From contig JAXMDT010000004.1 in the NCBI GenBank assembly GCA_046348685.1, positions 1 to 64,000 of the forward strand: a DNA stretch of 64,000 nucleotides. The letters are read 5' to 3'. The position numbers and the translations under genes were made by a program. Position 1 is the first letter of the stretch; the number at the start of each line of letters is the position of its first letter. The stretch is from JAXMDT01 sp046348685 (GTDB lineage Bacteria; Pseudomonadota; Alphaproteobacteria; Rickettsiales; UBA998). Below are positions 17,967 to 28,012 of this stretch, one piece after another. Below the pieces are notes generated by a model. The model did no database searches, was not told the DNA's origin, and saw nothing but the letters and a program-made list of their open reading frames with translations.

Positions 17967-19426
17967 GAAGAATGGCGTATGTCGTCTGTTGTAATGCCGA
18001 GGTCAGTAATTTTCTTGCGGAGCGTATTGCGATTGATACCGAGTAGCTTTGCCGCTTTCAACTGATTACCGCGTGTTGCCTTCAACGTCAGCAGAAGCAG
18101 GGGGTATTCCATCTGTTCCAGTACGCGATCATAAAGACCCTGCGGCGGCAGGTGCGGTTTATGCGCATCGAAATATTGCTTCAGAAGCTGATGCACATGT
18201 TCGCGGAAAGATGAGGTAAACGTTGGCTGCGCCGAATCCTGCAATGGTACGAGTTGCGATGCCACGGTATCCCGATGAATGACTTTTTCAGCCGTCAGTG
18301 CGGCTAAGCGATAGATTAAATGTTCAAGCTCCCTCACGTTTCCCGGCCAGCGATACTGCATGAGCAGCGTTAGCGCTTCTTCCGACAGGCGTTTTTCGCC
18401 AAGCCCCTTCGCACGCGATTGTTTGAGGAAATAGTCGGCAAGCTCCGCGATGTCTTCACGTCGTTCGCGGAGCGGCGGGATAGCCAGCGGTACGACATTG
18501 AGGCGATAAAATAAATCCTCACGAAATTTTTTCTCGGCGACCAGTTTTTGCAGATTGTGATGCGATGCGCAGATAATGCGCGCATTTGTCTTTTCCGCCC
18601 TGGTGCTACCGACCGGCGTATAATGCTGATCCTGCAGCACGCGCAGCAATTTGGACTGCGCTTCCATCGGCATATCGCCGATTTCATCGAGGAAAAGCGT
18701 ACCGCCCTGTGCCTGCGCGAAAACGCCGCTTTTTCTGGCAATGGCTCCGGTAAATGCGCCTTTCTCGTGACCGAACAACTCGCTCTCGACCAGCTCTTGC
18801 GGGATTGCAGCCATATTGAGCGCGATAAAAGATTTGTCACGGCGCGGGCCGAGCTGATGTAACGTGCGAGCGACGACTTCCTTGCCGGTGCCGGACTCGC
18901 CTTCGATCAGCACCGTCAGATCGACCGGTACAAGACGTGCCAGAGTTTTATAGAGAGATTGCATTGCAGGCGAGGAGCCGATAATGAGCGGTGTTTCTTT
19001 CGTATCGTGTGGCGTGGCGCGTTCGTACGCATTTTCGGTAAGGCGCTTGGCAGTGGAAAGCAGCTCTTCCAGATCGAAGGGCTTAGGTAGATATTCATTG
19101 GCGCCAGCCTCAGTCGCTTTTACAGCGGTCATCAAACTATTTTGCGCGCTGATGACGATCACGGGTAGGTATTTGTTCGTGCTGCGGATACGGCGGAGCG
19201 CTTCCAGTCCATCAAGCCCCGGCATGATGACATCGGTGATGACCAGATCGCCTTTGCCTTCTTCTGCCCATTCCAGTAATTCATCGCCGCGGCTGGTGGA
19301 GAGTACTCTGAAGCCGTGCTTCTTCAGCGCCTGCGCCAGAATAAAATTCAGGCTTTCATCGTCATCTGCCAAAAGGACAGTGGGCGATGTCTTGGTTTCA
19401 AGGAAAGATTGCGGCGAAGTGGACAT
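17963..19426 (-). CDS. ntrC: Nitrogen regulator NtrC (sigma-54 activator)
   Basis: A 487-residue enhancer-binding protein. The receiver domain begins TVLLADDDESL; the AAA+ domain has GESGTGKE and the intact sigma-54 loop ELFGHEKGAFTGA; the C-terminal Fis-type DNA-binding helix is AAKLLGINRNTLRKKI. It is phosphorylated by NtrB and activates nitrogen-assimilation genes. The intact GAFTGA contrasts with NtrX in the same operon. It lies 67 bp after ntrB and overlaps ntrY by four bases. Confidence 0.96.
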   Translation of the reverse strand: MSTSPQSFLETKTSPTVLLADDDESLNFILAQALKKHGFRVLSTSRGDELLEWAEEGKGDLVITDVIMPGLDGLEALRRIRSTNKYLPVIVISAQNSLMTAVKATEAGANEYLPKPFDLEELLSTAKRLTENAYERATPHDTKETPLIIGSSPAMQSLYKTLARLVPVDLTVLIEGESGTGKEVVARTLHQLGPRRDKSFIALNMAAIPQELVESELFGHEKGAFTGAIARKSGVFAQAQGGTLFLDEIGDMPMEAQSKLLRVLQDQHYTPVGSTRAEKTNARIICASHHNLQKLVAEKKFREDLFYRLNVVPLAIPPLRERREDIAELADYFLKQSRAKGLGEKRLSEEALTLLMQYRWPGNVRELEHLIYRLAALTAEKVIHRDTVASQLVPLQDSAQPTFTSSFREHVHQLLKQYFDAHKPHLPPQGLYDRVLEQMEYPLLLLTLKATRGNQLKAAKLLGINRNTLRKKITDLGITTDDIRHSS

Positions 19427-19493
19427 GATAGTTTGCCTAATTTTTAGGCAGGTGTAGCGGAAGACGGCGCTAAGGGCAAGAAGCCTGTCTTTA

Positions 19494-20561
19494 TTATAGT
19501 GAAGTCAAAATGACCCGGATGATGGTGCGGCCCTGGCCGGTTTCCAGTATTTCCACGGCGCCTCCATGGTCGGTGGCGATCTTGGCGGCGATAACCATGC
19601 CGAGCCCGTTGCCACCGCGTTTTGTGCTGACGAAGGGGGTAAAGAGTTGCGTTTTTACCTCGCTTGGGAAACCAGGCCCGTTGTCCTCAATGTCTATATA
19701 GATAGGCAGGGTGCGTTTATTTCCATGCATCATCCGGAAATCCGAGGCGCAGCGGGTCGATAAAATGATGTTGGCTTCGGGAGTTGTGCCTAGTGCCTCA
19801 GCCGCATTCTTAATGAGATTGAGAAAGAGCTGAATGAGCAGGTCACGATCCCCGCTGACCGGCGGCAGGGAAGGATCGAACTTTTCCTTTACCTTGATGC
19901 GGCGAATCAATTCCGGGCTGATGACGGAAACAGCATAACGCAAGACTTCGTGGATATTGACGGCTTCGAGTGCGAGCGGCGCATCCTGCGAAAGATACTC
20001 CATGCGCTGCATCATACCCGCGACGCGATCCACTTCACGGATAATGAGGAAAGTATAATCCTTGTTGGATTCGTCCTCTATCATCTGTGCAGCCGAGCGA
20101 ATGCTGGACAGCGGATTTTTTATTTCGTGGGCAAGCATGGCCGCGGCAAGGCCCGCGGTGCGCGATTTTTCCTGCTGTTCCTTTTTGCGCAGGAACCGCT
20201 CGGCATGCTGCAAAGGATCAATGACGATCACCGCGCCGGACGTCTCCGATTCCTGACCTGCTTCCCACAGCGGTGCGATGTGAAGCGTTGCTTGCAACTT
20301 TTCATCCGCAATAGTGATTTCCGTCTGCTGGATGCGCGTTGTTATGCCGTTAAAAAGCGTTTCGTTTACTAGACGGGAAAGCGCTTCATCTTCGAGGACG
20401 GAGGAAAGATTATTACCGATTATCTCGCGCATCGGTCGTTTCAGCAATGCTTCCATGGCGGGATTAGCATCGGTGACAACCCCTTCTTTGCCAATATAAA
20501 GGACAGCGAGCGGGAGTAATAGAAAAAGATCGGCGCTCCCCGATGCAGCCTCCGGGCTCAT
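19494..20561 (-). CDS. ntrB: Nitrogen-sensing histidine kinase NtrB
   Basis: A soluble kinase/phosphatase of 355 residues with an N-terminal PAS domain (about 15-120), an H-box MLAHEIKNPLSSI and HATPase motifs (NLIKNAAEAL, DNGPGFP, GGNGLGM). It controls NtrC phosphorylation under PII input in related bacteria. The start overlaps the dusB stop (ATGA), as in the classical nifR3-ntrB-ntrC operon. Confidence 0.95.
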   Translation of the reverse strand: MSPEAASGSADLFLLLPLAVLYIGKEGVVTDANPAMEALLKRPMREIIGNNLSSVLEDEALSRLVNETLFNGITTRIQQTEITIADEKLQATLHIAPLWEAGQESETSGAVIVIDPLQHAERFLRKKEQQEKSRTAGLAAAMLAHEIKNPLSSIRSAAQMIEDESNKDYTFLIIREVDRVAGMMQRMEYLSQDAPLALEAVNIHEVLRYAVSVISPELIRRIKVKEKFDPSLPPVSGDRDLLIQLFLNLIKNAAEALGTTPEANIILSTRCASDFRMMHGNKRTLPIYIDIEDNGPGFPSEVKTQLFTPFVSTKRGGNGLGMVIAAKIATDHGGAVEILETGQGRTIIRVILTSL

Positions 20562-21610
20562 GCGTGCGCCAGTTCCAGTTCAGGCTGAGAGAGATAAAAT
20601 TCGCGGATCGCGGCGCGCGCTAATTCAACATCGGTTAGCATATTGAAGTGATGGCGGAATTCTGAGGAATTTCTCAGGCCGGTGGAATACCAGCCGATAT
20701 GCTTGCGTGCGACGCGCATCCCATTTTCAATCCCATAAAGCGAAAGCATATCTTCGTAGTGACGCATCACGCATTCCATCTGCGTTCGAAAACTCGGAGC
20801 GGAAATTTTTTCACCGGAGCGAAGATACTCCATCACCTGAGCAGGGAACCATGGACGTCCGTACGTGCCGCGCCCAATCATCACGCCGTCGGCGCCGGAT
20901 TTAATGAGTGCGTTATCAACATCTTCAAACGTACAGATATCGCCGTTGGCAATGACAGGTAGGGAGATTGCATCCTTGACGCTGCGAATGAAATCCCAGT
21001 CGGCGCTGCCTTTATACATCTGGCAGCGGGTGCGGCCATGCACGGTGATCATTTTGATGCCGCAGTCTTCTGCAATCTTCGCCACTTTCGGTGCATTAAG
21101 ATTGGTATGATCCCAGCCCATGCGCATCTTCAGTGTCACGGGAATCTTCACGGCCTTGGCGGTGGCTTCTAAAATTTTCGCGGCGAGGGGTTCATTGCGT
21201 AGCAGGGCGGAACCAGCTTCGCCATTGACGACTTTTTTTACCGGACAGCCGAAATTGATGTCGATGATATCGGCTCCCATATCTTCATTGAGCTTGGCGG
21301 CCTCGGCCATCACCTCCGGCTCGCAGCCCGCAAGTTGTACGGACATGGGGCGTTCTTTTTTATCACCTTTCGCCATGCGCATGGAGTTTTTCGTCTGCAG
21401 GATCATGGCGCGCGAAGCAATCATCTCGGAGACAACGAGACCCGCGCCGAATTCTTTCACCAAATTGCGAAATGCAAAATCGGACACGCCCGTCATCGGC
21501 GCGAGGATGACCGGCTCCTTGATGGTAACCGGGCCAATCTGAATGGGTTTCAGGCGGCCAGTGTGTGCCGGCGGCGGAGCGGATGCGGTATGTGTTGCGG
21601 TATTTTCCAT
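20558..21610 (-). CDS. dusB: tRNA-dihydrouridine synthase DusB (NifR3)
   Basis: An FMN enzyme that reduces uridines in the tRNA D-loop. Family signatures: LAPMTGVSDFAFR, the catalytic cysteine in NFGCPVKKV, VTLKMRMGW, VHGRTRCQMYKG, and ADGVMIGRGTYGRPW near the FMN phosphate. It is 350 residues, with a ~20-residue Ala/Pro/His-rich N-terminal extension before the core, so translation may start slightly later. First gene of the ntr operon and divergent from ispDF. Confidence 0.95.
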   Translation of the reverse strand: MENTATHTASAPPPAHTGRLKPIQIGPVTIKEPVILAPMTGVSDFAFRNLVKEFGAGLVVSEMIASRAMILQTKNSMRMAKGDKKERPMSVQLAGCEPEVMAEAAKLNEDMGADIIDINFGCPVKKVVNGEAGSALLRNEPLAAKILEATAKAVKIPVTLKMRMGWDHTNLNAPKVAKIAEDCGIKMITVHGRTRCQMYKGSADWDFIRSVKDAISLPVIANGDICTFEDVDNALIKSGADGVMIGRGTYGRPWFPAQVMEYLRSGEKISAPSFRTQMECVMRHYEDMLSLYGIENGMRVARKHIGWYSTGLRNSSEFRHHFNMLTDVELARAAIREFYLSQPELELAHA

Positions 21611-21669
21611 GGAATCCCTGATAAACGGCGCTATACATATCGAAAAACGCCGTGTATGGCAAATCCTCT

Positions 21670-22839
21670 ATGACTGAGCAAACACCCATTGTCACATTGA
21701 TCGTCGCCGCTGGAACCAGTGAGCGAATGGGTGGCGGCATTCCAAAGCAATATCAACTGCTTGCTGGGGTATCGCTTCTGCGTCGGACTATTCAAAAAAT
21801 TCTGCCGACCCATTGCCTGATTCAAGTGGTGATCCATCCGGATCATGTGGAATTCTATCGTGATGCCTGCGGTGATCTGGACATATTGCCGCCGGTTACA
21901 GGTGGCGTAACGCGTCAGGAATCGGTCTACAGAGGCTTACAGGCATTGCAAAAGCACAATCCCGCATCCGTGCTGATTCACGATGCCGCGCGACCTTTTA
22001 TCTCCAAAATGCTAATTAAGCGCATTGCAGATGCCTTACAGGAATATAAAGCGGTTATTCCGGCGCTGGCAATCAAAGAGACCGTCAAAAAAATCGAAGG
22101 CCAGCTCGTGAAGGAAACCATCGCGCGTGAATCACTGGTGGCGGTGCAGACGCCGCAGGGTTTCGACTTCCAGACAATTCTTGCGGCGCATGAAAAAGTG
22201 AAAGGCAGCGCGCTGACCGACGATGCCGCCGTCTGCGAAGCAGCAGGGATTGCGGTGCAATGGATCGATGGTGAGGCGCGCAACATCAAGATTACGACAA
22301 AGGAAGACCAGATGATGGCGGAAGAATGGCTTAAACAAAATATGGAAATCCGGATCGGACAGGGAATCGATGTGCACCGCATGGTGACGCATCGCGGCCC
22401 TGACCGGCATGTCCTGCGTCTCGGCGGGATTGATCTGCCATCAACAAAATGCCTGGAGGGTCATTCGGATGCGGATGCTGTGCTGCATGCCATCGTCGAT
22501 GCGATTCTGGGCACAATCGGGGAAGGGGATATCGGCGTTTATTTCCCGCCAAGTGAGGCTAAATGGCGCGGCGTCGATTCCGCTATCTTCCTGCAGGAAG
22601 CCATGAAAAAACTTGCGCAAAAAGGCGGCACGATTGTGAATTGCGATGTGACGATTCTCTGCGAAATTCCTAAAATTGGCCCGCACCGCGAAAGCATGCG
22701 TGGCCGTATTGCAGAAATCATGAATGTGGACGCTTCTCGTATCAATATCAAGGCAACTACAACCGAATCGCTCGGATTTCTTGGCCGTAAAGAAGGGCTT
22801 TGCGCTCAGGCGATCGTCTCGGTGAAATTATCCGCATAG
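21670..22839 (+). CDS. ispDF: Bifunctional IspD/IspF enzyme of the MEP isoprenoid pathway
   Basis: A fusion of 2-C-methyl-D-erythritol 4-phosphate cytidylyltransferase (residues 1-224) and MECDP synthase (225-389), steps 3 and 5 of the MEP pathway. The IspD part has VAAGTSERMGGGIPKQY and SVLIHDAARPF. The IspF part begins MEIRIGQGIDVHRM (metal ligands Asp/His) and has LEGHSDADAVLHAI. The fusion is common in alphaproteobacteria. The ATG at 21670 is preferred to an in-frame GTG at 21652. Confidence 0.96.
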   Translation: MTEQTPIVTLIVAAGTSERMGGGIPKQYQLLAGVSLLRRTIQKILPTHCLIQVVIHPDHVEFYRDACGDLDILPPVTGGVTRQESVYRGLQALQKHNPASVLIHDAARPFISKMLIKRIADALQEYKAVIPALAIKETVKKIEGQLVKETIARESLVAVQTPQGFDFQTILAAHEKVKGSALTDDAAVCEAAGIAVQWIDGEARNIKITTKEDQMMAEEWLKQNMEIRIGQGIDVHRMVTHRGPDRHVLRLGGIDLPSTKCLEGHSDADAVLHAIVDAILGTIGEGDIGVYFPPSEAKWRGVDSAIFLQEAMKKLAQKGGTIVNCDVTILCEIPKIGPHRESMRGRIAEIMNVDASRINIKATTTESLGFLGRKEGLCAQAIVSVKLSA

Positions 22840-22947
22840 TTTTTTATTCGTCAGTCAGTCACTAGTCTATAGGACATCTCAAGGGGCTAAAGACTTTCGA
22901 CTAAAGACTCATTGTCATTTTTAGCCTAAACCGCTAATACACGCCTC

Positions 22948-23481
22948 ATGTCCATCGACCGTATCATTCACCTGCTTCATGTGCGGCTGCCGTATTATTC
23001 CGCCATCTGGTTCGGAGCGGGGCTCTCGCCTGTAGCGCCCGGGACTGTGGGGACGCTGGCGGCGCTGCCCTGTGCCTTTGTACTGCAGTTTATTTTCGGC
23101 GACGGCGGGCTGCTGCTTGCCTCGATCAAACTCTTTTTATCCGGCATCTGGATTTCCTCGCGCTACTGCAAAGAGCACGGCACAAGCGAGGATCCTAAGG
23201 AAGTGGTGATCGACGAGGTGTCGGCGATGTGGATGATGCTCGCTTTCATGCCGATGACCTGGCAGTCCTACGCAATCGGATTCGTGCTGTTCCGGTTTTT
23301 CGACGCAGTCAAGCCGTGGCCGATTTCGCTCGCCGACCGCAAGATCAAAGGTGGCTTCGGCATCATGTTCGATGACCTGCTGGCAACCTTGTTTGGACTG
23401 CTGACGCTGCTTATCGCCAGCTGGCTTATCCCAGGTTTCCCGCATCTGCTGGAATTTCCATTCGCTTTCCTGAGACTTTGA
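22948..23481 (+). CDS. pgpA: Phosphatidylglycerophosphatase A
   Basis: An integral membrane phosphatase (177 residues) that makes phosphatidylglycerol. The family motif GLSPVAPGTVGTLAALP, the acidic DPKEVVIDEV and FRFFDAVKPWP are present, with several hydrophobic helices. It is separated from ispDF by 108 bp of short reiterated words (CTAAAGACT twice). Its stop overlaps the next ATG (TGATG). Confidence 0.94.
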   Translation: MSIDRIIHLLHVRLPYYSAIWFGAGLSPVAPGTVGTLAALPCAFVLQFIFGDGGLLLASIKLFLSGIWISSRYCKEHGTSEDPKEVVIDEVSAMWMMLAFMPMTWQSYAIGFVLFRFFDAVKPWPISLADRKIKGGFGIMFDDLLATLFGLLTLLIASWLIPGFPHLLEFPFAFLRL

Positions 23482-23989
23482 TGTTTTCGCTGACTTTAAT
23501 TGACCAGGCCAGCACGCTTATCGAAAAAGCCCGCCAGAAACAGTGCCTCATCGTGACAGCGGAATCCTGCACCGGCGGATTGTTCAGCGCATTGCTGACC
23601 GAAGTGCCCGGCAGTTCGGATGTCTTTCAAGCGGGGTGGATAACCTATGCTAATGAAGCAAAGATACAGCTGCTCGGCGTCGACGCGGAATTGATCAACG
23701 CTCATGGCGCAGTCAGCGAAGAAGTAGCGCGGGCAATGGCGCAGGGCGCAGCAGAAAGCGTTGATCCCATTTCCGGGCAGAAAAATTACGCCGTATCCGT
23801 GACGGGAATTGGTTGACCGGGCGTGGTGGGTCGGAGAAAAAACCTGCGGGTATCGCGCATCTTGCTGCGCAAGGCGATAAATCTGTGCATACAAAAGAAC
23901 GGTTCCGCGGTGACCGCGAGAAAGTACGCCCGCAGGCGTATGCTTTATCCAATTACAGGGCGCTTTTTATAAGTGCCATCTCCGCTTGA
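23481..23989 (+). pseudogene. CinA C-terminal-domain (nicotinamide-nucleotide amidohydrolase-like) gene, interrupted
   Basis: Residues 1-112 show the CinA/PncC fold (TAESCTGGLFSALLTEVPGSS, ITYANEAKIQLLGV, VTGIG). The frame then meets TGA (23814-23816) where the family has glycine. About 2 extra bases near 23823-23826 shift the rest, which continues as GGSEKKPAGIAHLAAQGDKS and VHTKERFRGDRE to a stop at 23987-23989. Coding sense is good on both sides of the damage, so this is either a recent lesion or a sequence error. The predicted role is NMN deamidation. It overlaps pgpA by one base. Confidence 0.75.
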
Positions 23990-24051
23990 TGCAAAAATCT
24001 ATGAGATGCCCGCACGTTGGCGGCATGACAAAGATAAACCGGATAACATAT

Positions 24052-24080
24052 AAAAAATCCCCGCCGGGTGCCGGCGGGGG
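24052..24080 (-). terminator. Strong rho-independent terminator of the RTX gene
   Basis: On the minus strand CCCCGCCGG-CAC-CCGGCGGGG (24059-24079) is followed by ATTTTTT. The stem is perfect (9 bp) and GC-rich with a U-tract, 25 bases after the RTX stop codon. Confidence 0.88.
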
Positions 24081-24104
24081 TTTCCGCGTACGACGCTTTT
24101 TTTA

Positions 24105-24997
24105 TTAGTTGAAAACAGTCGATCGCGCTCAGACCGTCATGATAATTGTCGAGCGTAATCGTGGTCGCAGGGTTGACGGTGACGACCGTATCACCATCGA
24201 CTTCTGCATCGCAAGCGCAGCAAAGCTGGTTGCGCAGGCTTTAAGGTCAATGCGGTCGCCGCCGCCGAAATCGGTGATCGTTGCGCCGTCTACCGTAAAG
24301 ACGAAGTGTCGCCGCCGAACCGCCGGTCAGGAAATCGAGACCAGCGCCGTCATAGATGACGTCGTTGCTTTGCCGCCGTAAATCGTATCGTTGCCTTCGC
24401 CGCTAAAGAGCGTATCGAAGCCGTCGTTGCCGTAAAGGACATCATTGCCCTTGCCGCCATAGATCGTGTCCATGCCGGTATTGCCTTCGATGAGGTCATC
24501 GCCATAACCGCCGGATATAGTCCTGACTGTCGCCGCCGGAGATGCCGTCCGCATTGCCGCCACCTAAAATAGAATCATTACCGGTCGAGCCAACAGAAGG
24601 TCGTTACCAAGGCTGCCGTAAATCGTAAGCCGTTGCCGGTCGAGCCGTTGGCGGAGTCGTTACCCGCGCCGCCAAAGATTTTGTCATCGCCCGAATCGCC
24701 GAGTAGCACGTCGTTGCCGTCTTCTCCATAGAGCCAGTCGTTACCGGCGCGTCCGAACAGCCAATCATGGCCGCTGCCGCCGAGAAACGTATCATTCGCT
24801 GACAGGTTCGGCTGGTTGTCGTTACCGGTGCTGTTCAGGATGTGCCGATTTCCGCCGCGGCCTTCCACTTTGTCGTCCCTGCCGCGATCCGAGAGGTAAT
24901 TGTTGCCATCATCGCCGACCAGGTGGTTATTTTTGGCGTTGCCATAGAAACTTTTGGTGATGCCAAGCTGAGATTTGAGGGCATCGATGGTCGGCAT
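24105..24997 (-). pseudogene. RTX (hemolysin-type Ca-binding repeat) protein, interrupted by frameshifts
   Basis: The minus strand encodes many GGxGxDxLxG-type nonapeptides (GGSGHDWLFGRAGNDWLYG, GDSGDDKIFGGAGND, then GGKGNDVLYGNDGFDTLF). They lie in at least three frames, so a protein of about 297 residues is broken by several indels. The C-terminal part (FTVDGATITDFGGGDRIDL, then VVTVNPATTITLDNYHDG) looks like the usual end of type I secreted RTX proteins. No ABC exporter is in the window. The start MPTIDALKSQLG at 24997 is the best ATG. It could be a secreted calcium-binding adhesin or enzyme fragment; no catalytic domain is seen. Confidence 0.75.
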
Positions 24998-25109
24998 GGA
25001 AAAAGAGGAATAAGCGTAGACATTCTATAAGCTCCACATTTTATTATTGAATTTTGACTGAATGACGTCGAAGAGCGGTTAATATACGTAAACAAAAAAT
25101 TAAAATCAA

Positions 25110-25124
25110 TTAAAATTTTATTAA
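25110..25124. promoter_or_regulatory. Possible CtrA-type site upstream of the RTX gene
   Basis: TTAA-AATTTTA-TTAA matches TTAA-N7-TTAA, 113 bp upstream of the RTX start. The surrounding 60 bp is extremely AT-rich, so chance occurrence is likely. Confidence 0.25.
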
Positions 25125-25365
25125 TTACTACTCCTGCGCACAATGCTCATCTTCGTTGATAATTAAAGCGGGCATAAGTATATGCGTATAAACGCAAGCA
25201 CCACTATTTACTCAAGGCAAAACTGCTGAATAGTAGGCGATGTTTTGTTTTATTACGTGAGTGGAAGTTGGTGAAAAAAACTTAAAAAAATTCTTTCTTG
25301 TCATGAAACCGTCATCAAGCGCTTCTATACACCATGAGATAAATTTCCAAACGGGGAGTCGTGCT

Positions 25366-25543
25366 ATGGAAAAATCAAACGAAAAAAGCTGGGCCGCAAA
25401 GGTTGATCCCGCGAAGGCGGATGAACAGGCTCAGCAGCGACTGAGTGCGCGAAAACAAAAAAGAAGCGCTGGCACTCCTTGAGGCATTTAATTTCGATAT
25501 CCTCGGCGGCGTCCGCCAGATCATGAACTCCGAGGCACCGTAA
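25366..25543 (+). pseudogene. Small unknown protein (~58 aa) with one frameshift
   Basis: The ATG at 25366 has a good ribosome site (ACGGGGAGTCGTGCT before it). The product begins MEKSNEKSWAAKVDPAKADE and is charged and Gln/Lys/Ala-rich. At the A-run near 25454-25460 the frame must slip, after which KEALALLEAFNFDILGGVRQ reads on to TAA at 25541-25543. I know no family for it. It directly precedes the tandem unknown genes. Confidence 0.45.
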
Positions 25544-25554
25544 GAAAGCACATC

Positions 25555-26784
25555 ATGAACGCTTACGTAAACACTGAAAATTTTTCATACAATAGCGGCA
25601 TATGCTACAATGATCCTGATGGTTATAAAGACAGCTGGTCAGTTGTAAAACATCTATTTGCGGAACGCCGAATCCTGATGCTATTTTTAAAAAATGCCTG
25701 TCGATGGCGAATTTCTTCTTCCGTTATTCAATTGAATCAGTTGAAGTAAGAGATTATTTAAGAAATATTTTTTTAGAAAACTCACAGCAAGCTGCAGATG
25801 GCATTAATACCATGATTCGGTATCGTCAAAGTGTTGGCGATGAGGCTATGAAGTCTATTATTTATTCTATTAAAAATACAGATCGGCCATTTGATGGTCC
25901 TTGGACGAGCGCTAAACTCAAAAGCTCACCAGATTGGCAAACAATTACCAGCAATTTCAGGTGAAGAGTTTAAAAGTTTTACGAAATTTTTGGAGCCTTA
26001 GCCTTAAAGAAGTGACTAGTGGGCACAATAGAAATAATGGAAGACGAAGCCCTTCATTTATTTATGGTGCATTACTCTTTATGTGGGCGCTTGAGCTAGT
26101 TGAAACGGCTTCTCAAGGCAGTAATCAAATTGGGATGCCCCAATCAAATTGTAATCCAAAATGGTTTTGGATGGCATCTGCTTTTGAGTTTATGAAAAGC
26201 ATAGGACATCGCGATTATATTACAACAGAACGCTTTGGCTATTTAAATTGTGCTTATGTTTCAGGTGATTATTTCAAAATTTGCTGAAAAATGCGATCAA
26301 AAGATGCGTATCAATTTGGTTATGCAATTGCTTCGGTCTTATGATTATGCATCGACAGCCAAAACTTTGCTAATAAAAGAGTCTACCAACAGATCCTATT
26401 TCCAAGCAGACGATATCAAGAAGATAAAACTGACCTATGAAGATATTCTTGATGTTCTGGAGTATGGGAAGCGCCTGTATACAATGTTGCGAAATCGGAA
26501 GAGCAGCTGTACAAGCTGAAAAAGATCTGGCGGAGCTTGTTCGAGATAGACGCGTTCAGGATTTCGTAAACAATATGCAGAAAAATTGCTATTATGCTTA
26601 TACTTGCTCTTCAATTAACACACTAGAAACCACGGCACATAATGAATTTGCGCTTCAAGAAACCAGCCCGTTTGTAAGAAAAGCTGTGCATGACGGTTCA
26701 TGCAATCCCCTTCATCGTCTTATCCTTAAACGGCCACCTGAGCGCGATTTTTTAAAGACTATTCGGAGCAGAGAAACATTATGA
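25555..26784 (+). pseudogene. Unknown protein, tandem copy 1, several frameshifts
   Basis: Begins MNAYVNTENFSYNSG. Coding sense continues through about five frames to 26784, giving a reconstructed protein of roughly 400 residues. Landmarks shared with copy 2: GTPNPDAIF, VRDYLRNIFLEN, SIKNTDRPFDG, VTSG then N-rich, SFIYGALLFMWALELVE, LRSYDYASTAKTL, KKIKLTYED and NTLETTAHNE. GC is clearly lower than in flanking genes, suggesting transfer. No known domain is recognised. The frame breaks fall every 150-300 bases while composition stays protein-like. Confidence 0.6.
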
Positions 26785-27905
26785 ACGCATACGCAAACAC
26801 TGGCAAAATATTTCATACGCTTGCTACATGCGGAAACAGTGCATGAATTTAATAGAAATTGGCTACCGGTCCGCCATTTCTTTGGTGGTACCCCAAATCC
26901 TGATGCAATTTTTGTAAAAATTGATGCTAATGATTCAACAGCGATTTGCAATTGAGTCTATTGGCGTCAGAGATTACTTGAGAAATATTTTTTTGGAAAA
27001 TCCACAGCAGTTTGCTGGATGGCATAAACATTGATTCGTTATCGCCAAAACGTTGGCGATAGTGCAATGCAATCTGTTATTTATTCAGTCAAAAATACTG
27101 ATCGACCTTTTGATGGGATGATCGTGCAAAATGAACTTACGCGCACAAATTGCAGGCAATTGCCGCAATTATGAGATGATTTCAAAAACTTTTATAAATT
27201 CTTGAAACCTAGTCTTAAAGATGTAACCAGTGGTCGTAACAAAGGTAATGGCCCAAGGCAGACCATCGTTTATTTATGGTGCATTACCACTCATGTGGAC
27301 ACTCGATCTGATGGATATTGTTAATAAAGATGGTAATCCATCAGGGCAACGCAGAGAAATTGCGATGCAAAATGGTTTTGGATGGCTTCGGCTTTCGAAT
27401 TTAGCAAGTTCGTGATGAAATAGTTTGCCAGAGCGACCAAGTTATCTTAATCCTGCCGTCTATGTTTTGGGAGATTATTTTAAAATCTCGGATTGGAAAA
27501 TGCGACTGCACATGATGTAAAACGGTTTGGCTATAAACCGCTTCGTTCCTACGATTATGCATCGACGGCGAAAACTCTGATGCTGATGAAAGAATTCAAA
27601 GTCCCAGCTATTTTTCTAGTGACGACAAAGAAAATTAAACTTACTTATGAAGACGTATTGATGTGTTAGAGTACGTGAAACGAGTTGAAGAATACACAAG
27701 CAGTTCAGGTACTAAAGCGCTGACTTGAAGCTGAACGTGATTTAGTTAGCCTAATAAAAAATAATACAATACAGGGGTTTGTCAAAGATTTTGCTGAAAG
27801 AAATACATATTTTTGCATTTACATACGCCTGGACGAATACATTAGAAACTACAGCCGATAATGAACGGCGTTGTGCAACGCGCCCAGCATCGTAAAGATG
27901 TTGAA
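26781..27905 (+). pseudogene. Unknown protein, tandem copy 2, several frameshifts
   Basis: Starts with ATGAACGCATACGCAAACAC, nearly the same as copy 1, and repeats its landmarks in order: GGTPNPDAIF, VRDYLRNIFLEN, KNTDRPFDG, LKDVTSGRNKGNG, SFIYGALPLMWTLDLMD, YDYASTAKTL, KKIKLTYED and TNTLETTADNE. It differs at many positions, so the duplication is old, but it too is broken into many frames. The start overlaps the stop region of copy 1 by four bases. Function unknown. Confidence 0.6.
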
Positions 27906-28012
27906 TAGGTATTGCCAGTGTTGGCTGCCGCCATTCAACCAGCGTAATCATACTGTCATATTAAGAGCTTATACTGCTACATGTGGGAGATTACCCGCAT
28001 AAGTGAGGTATT

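Noticed and set aside
24109..24381. 90-codon plus-strand frame over the RTX region
   Set aside because: Shadow of the minus-strand RTX repeats; no ribosome site and no family features.
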